The notes beneath the pieces are model-generated. The model did not search any database and had not been told where the DNA came from. It worked only from the letters and a program-made list of their open reading frames with translations. Shown here one piece after another: positions 1 to 13,006 of a stretch of DNA of 64,000 nt (its first letter is position 1; the number at the start of each line of letters is the position of its first letter). The stretch spans positions 19,683,703 through 19,747,702 of the forward strand of contig NC_135256.1 of NCBI RefSeq assembly GCF_964204865.1, read 5' to 3'. Both the position numbers and the translations under genes were made by a program. This stretch comes from Styela clava. Taxonomy: Eukaryota > Chordata > Ascidiacea > Stolidobranchia > Styelidae.

Positions 1-333
1 CGCAATATAAATCAACTCGGCCTATCCCATGTTTAAAATAATAAATTGTGATAATCAAAGTACGCTGGTAGCGCTAGTAAGCCAGATTCCAGTTTCCCTA
101 GCATAACTTCGTTCGTATCGACGTTAGTATTTTACTTGTAATTTTGATAAATTGAGAAGACAACTGTAATATTGTATTGGCACCATGCACTGTGAAACCT
201 AAATAAAGATTCAATCACCGACATTCACGGTTGTGGGCGCAATCCGCTTTATCCAATATAAATCATTTTAAAAATCGTTGTCATTTAACGTTCGATGTAA
301 GTCAATACATATGATGGTATTTTACATCTGTAG
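1..333. other. Non-coding left edge
   Basis: No convincing coding region is visible here. A canonical AATAAA polyadenylation hexamer lies near position 200, so a 3' end of something to the left is possible. A TAG acceptor-like dinucleotide at 331-333 precedes the open stretch annotated next. Confidence 0.4.
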
Positions 334-605
334 GTCGTTCAAGAACTTTGGAAGCTGAAACTAGACAATTTAGAACAAAGGAACATGTTGCATTAAAAAA
401 ACGAAATACGACCGAAGGCGCAACTGGAAGGCCTGAACACGAATCACGAAAAGATGACAGATTGCGACACTCCGTTAAGAAGAGAGGCTACAATCATGAA
501 AAGGACAACAATATTGATAGTTTCGGTCAAAATAGAAATAGGTTCATCGAAGAAAAACAATCTCCAAACTTGCCACGTCATATAGTTCCTTCTTGCAGAA
601 GGTAA
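334..605 (+). CDS. Possible terminal exon of an unrecognised gene
   Basis: After a splice-acceptor-like TAG ending at 333, a reading frame (entered two bases into the exon) stays open to a TAA at 603-605, giving about 89 residues. There is no ATG near its start, so it would have to be spliced to an exon left of the window. The peptide is very hydrophilic, rich in Arg, Lys, Glu and Asn, with no recognised domain or membrane segment. An AATAAA at 785-790 could serve as its polyadenylation signal. It could also be a chance open frame; nothing links it to a known family. Confidence 0.3.
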
Positions 606-1160
606 AATTTAGGGAATCCCACGTCAAGCGATTGATGCCTTCTCTTTAACACCGATTATGTATGTTGGGGAATCGAACTACTTCTGATAGGTATAATACG
701 CTAATCTTTAAGATCTATCTTACAAGTAATTTGCTTATAATATTGATCTTCTCGTATTCGAAATGGGGTAGTTCTTCGGTTTTTAATAAAGTATCATCGG
801 AGGGACTAATATCATACTAACGTAAAAATATAAGAATAATACGAACTATTTTTCCATGATAATTGGATATAGTCGTCTAATATATCTGCTCTAGCCCGTA
901 TTTATTCGACATTATCACTTTGTTTTCACTTTTCAGCCTCGGTTACGCTTGAAAAATGAAATAAACATATATCAAATATTCTCATTCTGCTTGTAACAAT
1001 TTTTTTTAATCAATATGCCCAAAAATTTTAAAAGCAAGGTGTTTTTAGTCAAGACTTGAATGTTTGTTAATAAATGTGTTGACTTTTATTATACATATAT
1101 TGTTTTATTTCCGTGATAAAATAGAATGTGAGTGTCGTCGTTGAATTCACCCTTTTCCAA
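606..1160. other. Intergenic, converging 3' ends
   Basis: No gene seen. Plus-strand AATAAA at 785-790 and minus-strand signals at 1085-1090 and 1104-1109 suggest that two transcripts converge here. Confidence 0.45.
1085..1109 (-). terminator. Polyadenylation signals of the protease gene
   Basis: Two minus-strand AATAAA hexamers (TTTATT on the plus strand at 1104-1109 and 1085-1090) lie 50-75 bases past the stop codon of the serine protease gene, the expected position for 3' end processing. Confidence 0.55.
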
Positions 1161-4100
1161 TTAAAAATTGATTCCTGTCGTCTCGGAAATCCAATCCAGA
1201 TAATTCCCAACTTTTGCGTAGACGCCAGGAGCCTTTGGTTGGGCGCATCCATTTCCCCAACTTACAACACCCCAAGAGTAGTAACGTCCTACGAAGAAAT
1301 TAGAAATTGCAAAAACAGTAACGCACAATAACTTTTGTGCCGTAAAAACATAAGGTCAACTATCACATACAGAAGGATTTCAATAACTCGTTTCATTTTT
1401 AACGATTGTTAGAAATATAATTCAAAGCTTTGACAATGACAACAAAAAAGTGTTAGAATCTTACCATCCGCGACGTCTTGGCAAGATAATGGTCCTCCCG
1501 AATCTCCTTGACAACTATCAATTCCGCCACTGAGATATCCAGCACACATCATGTCTTTTTTTAATAGATTTTTGTATTCGCTTTCACGCTTGCATTTCTT
1601 GTCCGATATGAGGGGTACAGCCGCCTCTTGGAGAATTGGAGTATATGTTCTTGTGGCTGTATACACATTAGAGATATTGATGATTGGTGATTTTACAATA
1701 TATATGTTTTTTACGCGTCTTTCACTCCGAACAAAGTGTGTATAACTAATTCTACGTGAGGAGCTATTAGGTTCTGGAAGAACCGGAATCTTTTTAGTTC
1801 AACATTGTGTTGTGTCGTGAACCCGAAGAATAGACGATGTTTGTAGATATTTAAAATGTATTTCAGAAACACACAGTCATTGACTGAAGCATCAACAAAA
1901 GAAGAGCGAGAGTGAAATAAGGTCACTCATGCATGAAATAAGGGGAGCCATAACAAAGTGTACCACACATTGCTTACTCAATTTTTTACATCCTTGGCGC
2001 GGTGGTGAAATACGATATTTACCCTGTGATGCCAACATTGATAAGTTCAACGATATATATAACCATGTGCAGATTTGCACACAAAGTGTTAGGCTCACGT
2101 ATCATATCAATACTCACATTTTGCTGATAATTTTCCCCAGCCTGTAACGTGGCATATTGTTTTTTCGCTAAACTGCTCTGGAGATTTTGGAACACATATT
2201 AGTTGAACGGCATCTGTAAGTTGTGCGCATTCTCCAGTTTTAGATTCAAGCTACAGAAAATAAATGAATGAAATTGAAATAACATTAAAAATAACATACA
2301 AAATGTTTTCATGTTTCTTCCGAAACAAGTAGTATACCTTTATCAAAGCCATATCGTGTTCTTTAGTAGTTGAGTTATATTCAAGTTTGAATAGTTCACC
2401 TATCTTAAACTCCTGTTCTGTACCGTCGTCTGTTCCTGTGATATGATCACCCAGGCGTATGGTGTAGTATTTTAGAGGATATTTACGTCTGGAATATAAG
2501 ATAGTTATTTACAATATATTCCCTCTTGAATTTTTCATATATATGCGTACAGCAATCGGCACATATGTATGAAATTAATAAGCTCGCAAAATAAATACGG
2601 AATATCACAAGGGTACTTACTCGAAACAGTGGGCTGCCGTGAGTACCCAACAAGGATGAATTAGCGATCCTCCGCACCAGTAGGTCCAAGGTAACCAAAT
2701 TCCCGCCTGCCAAGGCCACTCATGCGGATTAGCTCCTGAACCACCGACAACTCGCGCTTGTGGAGCTTCCACGAGACTTTCTGGTGGTTTCACGCCGCAA
2801 TTATTCACTATTGGCGTAGTTGTTGCAATTGTTGTTGGCGAAGTTGTTGCAGCAGTTGATGCTGGTATTGGGGTCGTCGTCAAAACAGTGGTTGTTTCTG
2901 AAATCGAATTAATTTTGTGTCTGTGATACATCGCGTTCTATTTTGCGCTAGTATATCTTTTTCAGTATATATAAATATCAGGCACAACACAAGTACGTTT
3001 CACAATAGTTTGAACTATTTCATACACCGTGTTCATTTGAAAATCGGTAGTTTAACTCAATTCATTGTACAACTGTGCGTTATTTGCTAGGTAGAAGCTT
3101 TTTGCAGATATCCCCCGTTTAAAAGCAAAATTACCCACCAGCCATACGCATTCTATAGAATAATAGGAACTTTCGTAAATCCCATGAAAGTAGTTTTCAC
3201 CAATCCTACGCACCATCACTAATCAAAATATGATATTACCATCCGTGAGGCAGACAACGCCTGCTTCATGATCGACTCTGCATTTTGTTTCTCCCCATCC
3301 AGCATCTCTGCAATCTTCAAGATTTGATTCTCTCCCGATACAACGCACGTTATCCAACTTGTACCCTCTGGTGCTTCTCTCAAAACTACCACCGTTCAAT
3401 GCTTCCGAGGCTCCCCTAAAAAATAGTAACAAAAACTCGTTGCTTGTAAGTACATACATTATAACCAGCCCTGTCATAATTATTCTTACAGCTTTCCGCT
3501 TTTAAAATCTTCGTATTCAATTTAACCATTTACTCACCTACTGTACCCCAATTGACGACAGACCACGTTTGCTTCTCGAATAGTCCATTTTGTGTCACAA
3601 ATAAGGCCAAATTGCAGTCCTTTCGAGACTTCAACACGCCCCTCAAATGGTCCCGATCCTCCTCTCAAGCGAATTTTCATTGGTTCTAACAAAACAAGAT
3701 AATTGAATATTATCTTTCCCGAATATTGATGTCTAATATGAAACAATTTTTACTTGATTTTACCGCATTCAGATTCGTCTTCGCCGCCTTCACAATCATT
3801 TGTAGAATCACAAACTTGGTTATAGGCAATACAAACTCTATTCTTGCATCTGTACTTGTGGTCTGCAGCGCAATCTGAAACGTGAACGAGCCGATATTAA
3901 ATAAAATATGAAGAAGACAAAAAATACGAAATAAGAACACAGCATATGAAAGTTGTTTGATCAAAATATTTGCATACCTTCTCTGATTTCTCGAAGCTTG
4001 TAATGAACCCATTTCTTGGATTTTCTTAATTCTTTCGGCGCTGATGGGGAGTACAGAAGACATATTTGTGATTTCTAAAAGTAAATAACGTGAACATTTT

Positions 4101-7100
4101 TAAAAATCCGCTCTCTTGATCCTATTTGGGAATATGGATATTGTTTTACGTTCGCATTTTTACTTATGTACTTCTTAGCGTGGTATTTTCACTCTGCGAG
4201 AACGTGGGGGTTCTCATGCTCAAATTCTTAAGGTTTTTCCGTTCAAGTACCGCCATTGACAACATTCACGTGGAAATGATTAGATGACATACATCACCAA
4301 AGATTCATAATACAAGAGGCAGTAAGATGCCATATGTATAAGCCGTGTGTTTAAATTTCCTTCTGTAATAAATATGTGTCCCACCTAGGGGTGAAGCGAT
4401 TTGAATTTTAGAAAACAACAATTTCAATAGGTGTAACGGAAAGCAGAGAAAATAGGAAATGAATTTTTTGAAAGACACTTCTGTTTTACTTCTGTATATT
4501 TTGTATTGTTTAGTCTGGTAGTTAAAAAGCAAAACAGGGCCCATCACCGTAAACATTCCCAACGACAATAATCTGCCAAAAAGGTTCATATAGCTCCATT
4601 TCGTATGCAGTAATATCGAAGAAAAAAGTTGTCAGAGGCATCTTGGGCATCCGCTTGGTTATATTCATTTGGTCAAAAATTGTTCGTTCATTATAGGAAT
4701 ATATTGCTGTTGAGTAAAATTATTATTCAGAAATAGTTCTCTTATGCCATTCTCGCTTTTAGGATCACAAATCTATGTACATTTTGTATATCTGACAAAA
4801 CCAGAATGCTACGATCTAATAGTTTTCAGTACCTTGTTGAAATCAAATGACGCACACACAAATTCTGTTTCCTCTTTGCATTTTTGTGCACACATGTAAG
4901 CATTCATGTTCGTCCATTCAACTTCTGACTTTCGCGTGCGTAACTTTCTGCCGTCGGTTTTTGTGAATGCTTCCAGGAAACGTTCTGGAAAAGGAAATAG
5001 GTATTTCGTATTGGTTGTCTAAAAGTAAAGATCATAATAGACAGTCTTGAAATAATTACGTCACCGTATTGGAGATTTCAGTTCTTCGTGAATTGAATAT
5101 TTTGCTTTTTAAATTCTAATTCGAAATAATATTGTTTGTTAATGTATACATACATCTTGAAAAATATATTGGGAAATATGTTGGGCAAGCATTTGTACAA
5201 AAACGAATATTCCGATATGGCTTTTGAATGATGACAATAACTATTTTAAATTTATTCTTCACAATATTCAATATCATTTGGAGTGATGCTTAAAGATAGC
5301 CACCTATTAAACCGAACATCATTTTTTATAAAATGGAAAAATTTAAAAATATTTTAAAATATGGAAATTATTATTTGTTCGTACAGAATTATCTGTATAT
5401 TTATCGTGGCGTTAAAAATCATTGGTCATACCACATTCTCTTTCATCGCTTTTGTCAATACAATCCGGTTCTCCGTCACATAAAAATTCGTTCGATATAC
5501 ATCCACCTCCCGACGGACCACACCAGTATTGATCTTTGTTGCAATTTTCTGCAATTCGAATAAAACTAATGTATTGAAGCGATCAATACAGGTCAAATAA
5601 AGATAACAAAAAGTCAGAGATGTAGATAACTATTATTCGATTTTTAATTTTTTTTTTTGTATATATTTATTAATATATAAAACACAGTTGATCGGTACAT
5701 CTACAACATTATTAACCACTAATCATAAACAATACACGATTCATCATATAAAATAATCAGTAATTGTATCATAAAATTTTTCATTTTTGATCATGTTTCT
5801 TTATTTTGCCATTTTTATATGCAATGAACCGTTCAATTTCCCTCACTTCATACAGATATGAGGTAAAAACATTAAACAGTGGTTTCTTTTTCTGTATCTT
5901 ACAACGATATAGATAAAACATGGGCAGCAAGAAGTATGCAGTTATACAATTTGTTATAAAAATTAAAAACATATCCCAACATGCAATCTCTCTTTGAAAA
6001 GTTAAAATTAATCCCTGTTTTTGAGTATATACACAGGTTTACACAGTTTCTCAAAACTGTTGAACAACTATACAATCTTAGAAAAGGTGGCTGATAGTTT
6101 CAACATTGGAATGACAGAATTCACATGACTCTGATGAAACAAGTTTAAATTTATACAATCTATCGTTTAGTACTATTTTTAATTTAGTTGAAAATAAAAT
6201 TTAGTTATCTAATACACCAACCAGAGATATGATATTTTAGACATTTGGCTAAAAGTTTCTTGCCCTGCTTAGTTAGGTTTTTATATGAAGATTTTTACAT
6301 CGAGACAAAATTGAGAAAACAAAACAATGCTTCCTTGACAAAATTATATTTGAAGTATTTACATTGTTGCTCTATCATAGTAACAATGCGTTCAGATCAG
6401 CGCATTTATTGGTTGCGGGTATTTTCCCCCAAACTATACGTACATAATCGCTTCCTTTCCCTACAGGACATATTCATCTAATTCTGTATTCACCGTAACT
6501 GTAGTCATTGTTAAATTGCGCATCTTTTTATATTCATTACATTATCTATCAAGTTATATTTGTGATAGAATATAAGAAAATCAATCGTTTTCGGTAGGAG
6601 TCGCGGAAGCAACTTATAATTACCACTGTTGCAATTCTCTTCGTCAGATCCCCAAGGACAGTCACTCATTCCATCACAAACGTATGTTGGTGTGATACAT
6701 CGATCGCCTAATTTACAATTCATTTCTGACATTTTGCATGTAACTCCAGTAGATCCAGAATCTTCTTTTGGACCTAAATATCCTGCAAAGTAATATACAT
6801 TTTTAGAAGATTTCAAAGCAAATGTCAGCAAAACAAGCAAGCATTTTGACAAGTTGAATGTTTTGATTTCTCATTGATAATATGTAATGGTCATTTGTGA
6901 TTCAATTGATGCCTGTATCGAGATCTCAATTTGTTGTAAATTTCATTCTAGATAATAAAAAGTGGTAACATGATCAACCTGGTTGGTCGCTAAAATAGCT
7001 TTTACCTGAGCATTTAACTGCTGCTAATTTTTCTTTCTTACAAGTATAATTCTGTTTTACTTTTTCCCCAAAGCAATCTGTCAAGCTCCATTCTTCACCT

Positions 7101-9591
7101 CGACATTGAAGCTTACGAAGATACTTCGCAGAATATTTCAGTTCACCTGGAATCTTTTTTGCACCCAATTGCAAAGCCTTGCCTGTTCTGATAAGTAATA
7201 AAAACAAATATTTTTGATTTTTTTCATTTGTGTTAAGTAGATGAATGAATTTTGACCGTAATCGCACGACAGCGTTTTTCGTTCTGGTGAACATTTTGGT
7301 CTATGCTTCTTTTAAATTGCAGTTTGAGACATGAGATTGGGGCTATGCATTGGCTCATGGAAGTCGTAGCCGGAGTCTTATATTAAAACTCATGACAGTC
7401 AAAGTCAAATTTTGGCGCTTCGAACAGTCTATGTATACGCTGAAGTTTTTATGAACAAAATTTGGTTTACCAAAAGTTCGGAATTCGAGTCGGAGACCAA
7501 TTTATATCAATCTGGAGTCGTTGTCGAATTCAAAGTCCTGAACCCGATTTCTGAATACTTCGACATTACAGCGGTAAGGTAAATATCTAGCGGTACGGTT
7601 TTTATTAGTCAGGCTATTTATCAACTTTAGAATGGAAACGCGTAATGGATTCAATTAGCTATGACTGAAGTAAGCTCAACCAGCATTTGTAGACAGCTTT
7701 TCACAGAACGTATATATAAAAAAAACTCCCGAGAAAAAAACTTTCTACATTCATATAGTTGAAGTACGCATAATACTATACCTGTAATTCAAATATTTGC
7801 AAACAACTTTTGCTGAATTAGGACTCCAACTATCTCCACATATCGTGCCCCAACTTTCCATTTCCTTGTGGTATATTTGTACAATTCCGTAACCACAATT
7901 TTTCTTTGGTTTTTTCTTCAGGCATTTTAGTTTGATATCACCCTATTGTAAAAAAAACTAGATATGGATTTTGAGTTTTTTTATTGTGAAAACCTGTAAC
8001 TCGAGTTAGTGACTCAAAAACCACTGAATGTTGTTAAAAAATAATTAGCTCCTAGGTTAGATTTCAAAACAATGTTGCTATAAGGCAAGATGAAGTATCA
8101 TTCTGATATTGCTAAAAAACGGAAACGGGACGACAATTAAGTTGGCTCCACCAAAGTAATTCGAGATGGCGTAGAATGTGCGCAAAGCGTGCATTGCTTC
8201 TACCTTTAAATGGTGAACAAAGGGGCCATGAGTGCCTAACTAAAGCTTTCTGCATGGGGCAACAAGTCATCGAAGGTTGGGAACCATTGGTTTAGGAGAA
8301 AAACTTTCATTGATCTAAGTACAAAGTTAGAAGACATGGGTATATATAATTGCTTGCTTTGGCCAATGTACAGTGTTACTTACTGTGAAGCTGCCTTCAC
8401 TTCTCCATGCAGGTCGTGATTGACCTGTTGTCGGAGATTTTGTCGTAAAAACCGATGCCTCTGTTGTAGTTTCTTCTGATTGGTGATATTCGTCTTCTGT
8501 ATCTGAGGTCTGATGCCAACCAAACTCTCTCGTCCACTCAAAATCATCGTTGCTCGAAAATATGTGGAAATACGGGTTGTGAAAAGTATTTCTGGAGTCT
8601 GAATGAATACATATGTATATATATATACTATATATGTATATGTAACTAATGTCATTTTATGCTGAGATATTATTTATACGATTTCCTGGAATAGCCATGT
8701 GAGCTTGGAACTGTTTTATGTTAGGATTGCATTTCTGGGGCGACTACTTTGGTGAAGAAAGGTCACTTTCCTGCTAATCAATGGACCAGTCAATTTCAAA
8801 TCGCCAGGATAACATTATTTTTTTTTTTCATTCTCAGTCTCACGAAATTTCATATTTTACCCAAAATTTCGATGTTTTACTTTTAAAGGGAACATTGGTT
8901 TTTATTTCCTCAAGCGACGATCTCCGTCACGGATTTCTGTCGTTCTACGAGTTCAGTAGTCAGCCTTACCAAGTACCGGATAAGCATGCGGCAATTCTTG
9001 CCCGTTAATCTTCTAGGTAACAAGTATGTTGCATTAACCAAATAAATGTCTCAATACTACATTTAGCGTAACATGGACAACAAATAGTGAAATTATATCA
9101 TTGAAAATATATATTGTCATCGAAATAACAATCTTTGACGCAGTGATTTGACCCGCTTGTCTATGTGTTCAAGTATTGCTCTCATGTTGCTTATATCAAC
9201 AATCGCATTTTTTTTGGTATTCTGATCATAATATGTATTTCAAACGACTTATTACCCCGTGGTTCTCACCTGTGAAATATGAATTATATCCCCACTTCGA
9301 GTTTGCAAACTTTCCACTGCGACCCTGTCTGTTCCAATCGTCTGCACTGTCGAAGAAATCATCTTGTATCCTCGACTTTCCTGGGCTTTTTGGTGCAGGT
9401 CGTTTTTTCCCCCCATGTGGTCCCTTTCCCCGCCCTACTGGCCCGTAAATATAAGATTTTCCCCCTTTCTTTTGAGGGCGGCCTCGCCCAGGGCCAGCTT
9501 TCTTTCCTCTTTTGCTTTCGACAGCAGGAAAATACAATGCTACTAGCATATGAAAAGCTAGAGTTATTAGAATAATCTTTACTCCTGCCAT
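1161..9591 (-). CDS. Secreted mosaic serine protease (SRCR-LDLa-LDLa-PAN-LDLa-SRCR-trypsin)
   Basis: Sixteen exons join with matching phases: 9591-9270, 8598-8384, 7942-7782, 7187-7006, 6782-6624, 5548-5432, 4984-4833, 4074-3978, 3874-3764, 3685-3538, 3415-3240, 2897-2621, 2488-2338, 2250-2118, 1656-1465, 1288-1161 (2721 nt, ~906 residues). In order: signal peptide (1-26); Lys/Gly/Pro-rich basic stretch (27-80); acidic and Thr-rich linker; SRCR (~180-293); two LDL-receptor class A modules (~309-346, 348-385); PAN/Apple (~386-468); third LDLa (~470-505); second SRCR (~508-613); Thr-rich stalk; S1 trypsin domain. Activation would cut after Arg662 in ARVVGG. The triad is His703 (TAAHC), Asp751 (HDMALIK) and Ser853 (GDSGGP). 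Asp847, six before the Ser, predicts cleavage after Arg/Lys. A pro-domain Cys in NNCGV could tether the chains. By family it is an extracellular zymogen; immune or developmental roles are inference. It resembles neurotrypsin/enteropeptidase-like mosaics but I assign no orthologue. Confidence 0.9.
4079..4832. other. Longer intron inside the PAN domain of the protease gene
   Basis: The intron between exons 7 and 8 splits the PAN/Apple module. An open frame at 4305-4589 lies within it but fits neither the phases nor the domain, so the interval is read as intron. Confidence 0.6.
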
Positions 9592-12500
9592 TGTCTATAT
9601 TTTCCTGAAAATTGAATTTCTGAGATTGTATAATTATTGTCTGACTATAATTAGTTATATGATTCTTTTGAAGTACAATGGCAGTCATCATCCTTGCACT
9701 TTGATCTATCAATTATGTTTACTTATGAATTTATGATTTATTCTAGCACGAAAAATTCCCATTAGCAACCGATTTCTTTGCGCAAACGTGAATACAAATA
9801 TAAGCAAAACAAAGTAATCGTTCAAGAATGACACCAAAAGTTATAATGAAACAAAACACCTAATTAATTATATGTCAGGCCTGAGTAGTCACTTTTTATT
9901 GACTTTTACTCAATATAATAATATCAAATAGAAGAGATGGAGAATTAATCAATATTTGAATATTCGCTCAAACTTATTTACACATAAAAATTCATAGATA
10001 ATAGCTGAACAATTCGAGATATTCAATTACCAATTAACATAATGAAAACAGGATTTGATATAGAAAATCCAAGCGCACCAACGAAGGATTTTAGCGGCGA
10101 AGCCGGCCGAAAATGAAACTAAAATACCAAATATCAAACGATCTGATATCGACTGATTCGAGATCTATTTTCGATACCACTGCACTTTAGTATGTAATAA
10201 TAAACCAAACGATGAAATCGGCTAACCATACTTAATTGACTAACGAATTTAGCAACGATATTTGCAGACTCCATTCGATCTGCTATTATATCGATATCAT
10301 AATCACAAAGAAAGCTTTCTATTGTTATGATATAATTTCTCACAAATGCGATGTGCTAAATAACTGCTACTGAACAAACACCTTAACTCAAAGTTTGTTT
10401 AGACGAATTCGCACAGCTCTCATATTTTGGGTTTAAAGTTATAAAACGGTAGAAGTAAAATTCATTGTAGCTTCATGCGAAAGGGTTTCAAATGGGCCCG
10501 CTCAACAGTCGTTTGCCAATGTTCTATAAAGCCTAAGCAAATTTCTACCACAACCACTATTTACTTTTCAACAAAAACAACAAGGATACTTATATATTAT
10601 TTATACCATCATTTCGAAACAATGACACTATTCCCATCAAAAAGGGAAGGTGTCAAAATTGTATATGAATAATCCGGTTCCCGTACATTTGAACCCACGA
10701 CAATTGCACCTGCATACTATTGCACCTATGGAAATATTTTTGTTTTGCTGATATTTGAACCCATACTAACCCTAACCCATGGGTTTTAGCACCCGCATAT
10801 AGATTGAACCCTCGTATATACACATGGGTTCAAATGTACGGTCATCAAATAATCCTGGCCTTGCCTCGACAAACATTTCACATCCATTCGACTGACATTA
10901 CGAGACAACTATTAGTTTGTGGTGTGGTGTCACATTTTTCCACTTTGGAAAAAAATAAATATTAAAATTTGTTACTCGAAATAATGTATGTGCGTAGATA
11001 TTTCACGTAACATTCCAGCAAATTAAATCAAAGCTTACTTTTATTCTTAAAATTTATATCTGATCCACTATCTCAATTGATCAAATTTATTAACAGGACA
11101 AGGAGTAATATTTACTAATATAATATAACAAGACTACGTGTAAACTAACCATTCAGTCGAACGTCTAACTTCTGATTTTACTTTCGTGTGTATCTTGTCC
11201 AATGTGATATATCTTCGAGTGTAAAAAATAATATTGCACAACACAACACAAGTTAGTAAAGAATTTATAGATAATATAACGACAGCTTTGAGTCACAGGT
11301 ACAAGTTCTCAATTGCAAATATATAAATGAAAATTCTTACTACAGACTGTATATATACACTCAACAAAAGACAAACAGAGATAGTCCTAGACTATATTAT
11401 AAATAAAACTAATCAAGTTGGAGAAAATACAGGCGTTGCAATTTCATAAAAGATGAGGAATCAAAGTGGTTCCATCGATTCACTTCGCACGCAACCACGA
11501 TTTCAATAAATCAATTGCTATTGAATGAATTGAAACCGCTCAATATTACTTCCTATTAAAAAGTTGCCTTTTCAGATGCCTCGCATTTGAGTGGTTTGTA
11601 CCGTGCGTGCTTTATAGAGTCTTGCACCCGATATTTCTGCAATTAGAAATATCACAACATTATAAATACTTTCTAAAATATGTGAATACGATTGCTATGA
11701 GCATAGAGACTGAAATTAACTATAATTTTACAAACAAAAAATGTTGTCCATTGGAAAATCATTCATTGCTTAGCAATTTCATTTGTTGCAAATAAAAACA
11801 GAATAAGTTTATCGCGAAGTTTATACCAAACTTTATAGTATCTACAATGACAGTCCCCGCCCTTCATGACCTGGTGACATGTAACATTCTATATTCGTTA
11901 ATATACATTATCTCGAAATTATTTTGATATATATCAAATCCGTGTAATAGCTGTTCTATAACATAAGTTAGATTTGAATGTTTATTAAAAAAACGTGATT
12001 TAATTATTGCCTCAGCATCGTAAGTGTATTCGTATTTTTTCTCAACGTCGGCGGTAATATCTCACCAGACGAATTTGCGATACCAAGCGTGATCGAATAA
12101 AGACTAATGAATATTCTTTTCCTTTTCATAGTTCTAAAGAATTACCTACACTTCCTTCCACACAAGAAAATATGAAGACGACAAAGTATGCAAGAAACGT
12201 CGCTGCCTAAATCCGCATATTTTACGTTACTTAAATCCATTGAAGGCTATACTGACTGTCCTTCCCAATCTCCGGTCATTTTATATTATACGACAAAGAA
12301 TGTCTATATTCAGTGTACACAAGTAAAATATATTTACAAGTCACTGTATATCACTATGCTGTTGATTGTTTAATAATACGCCTCACCCCACCCACTCGTC
12401 ATGTTTATAATCTCTATCTATCACAGTCCTTAGTTTCTTTCATTCCAAACCATAATATTCAATAGTCTACTCTCGATTAACTCTTCCTTGTCAAACCCGC

Positions 12501-13006
12501 ACTCAATTACCACATACATATTGCAGTACTAGCTGTACTATCATTCCACCTACTTCACACAGAAAACAGACAATATTTTACAAGCGTTTATATTCATTAA
12601 CACAACATCGTTTTTTGATGAAAAACATTAGTTCACCATTGCTGACACTCTCATTGACGGCCCATGTTCTGTACACTCAATCATAAAGCATAACACACAG
12701 TACAGGCAGTACAGTAAATTATGCTTATATTCAGTATATTAAAGAATATAGCATTGATCATAGACGCCATAATTGGGGCATGTAGTTGAAATAATATGGG
12801 CTATAAAGATATTAATGGAGGTAGTCGTGTCCGGAAAATCAACTGGTTGAGAATACTCACAAGTGGGTTTCTCGTGGTCACTGATATATGATCCTAATGT
12901 AGAAGCGCAAAAGGATAATCATATATATACAATGTAACACTTTCCCATTACAGCATTTTGCGCAAGGCAGAGTTTGGTAACTGCAGAAAATGCATACCAA
13001 AAACTG
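9592..13006. other. Intergenic, AT-rich
   Basis: About 3.4 kb between the protease start and the 3' end of the next minus-strand gene. No coding exon with consistent splice phases was found. It holds one small inverted-repeat element at 10681-10841. The rest is AT-rich single-copy-looking DNA, presumably including the protease promoter just above 9591. Confidence 0.5.
10681..10841. mobile_element. Small inverted-repeat element (MITE-like)
   Basis: A 161-bp segment is bounded by a perfect 17-bp terminal inverted repeat: CCGTACATTTGAACCCA at 10681-10697 and its reverse complement at 10825-10841. The interior is non-coding and contains variants of the same motif (TTTGAACCC, TTGAACCC). AATAATCC occurs on both sides (10668-10675 and 10848-10855) and might be a target duplication, but it sits 5-6 bases outside the repeat ends, so this is uncertain. 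Confidence 0.6.

Noticed and set aside
4305-4589. 94-codon minus-strand frame in the protease gene, possible membrane protein
   Set aside because: It lies in the intron splitting the PAN module; exons 7 and 8 join in phase without it, and it has no family resemblance.
8605-8645. ATATAT run as a promoter TATA element
   Set aside because: It lies in an intron of the protease gene and is a simple AT repeat.
8380-8655. 91-codon minus-strand frame starting near 8655
   Set aside because: It is the wrong frame of a real protease exon (8598-8384); only the other frame joins both neighbours in phase.
10765-10795. ACCCTAACCC phrase as interstitial telomere repeat
   Set aside because: Only one to two units, inside a small MITE; no array.
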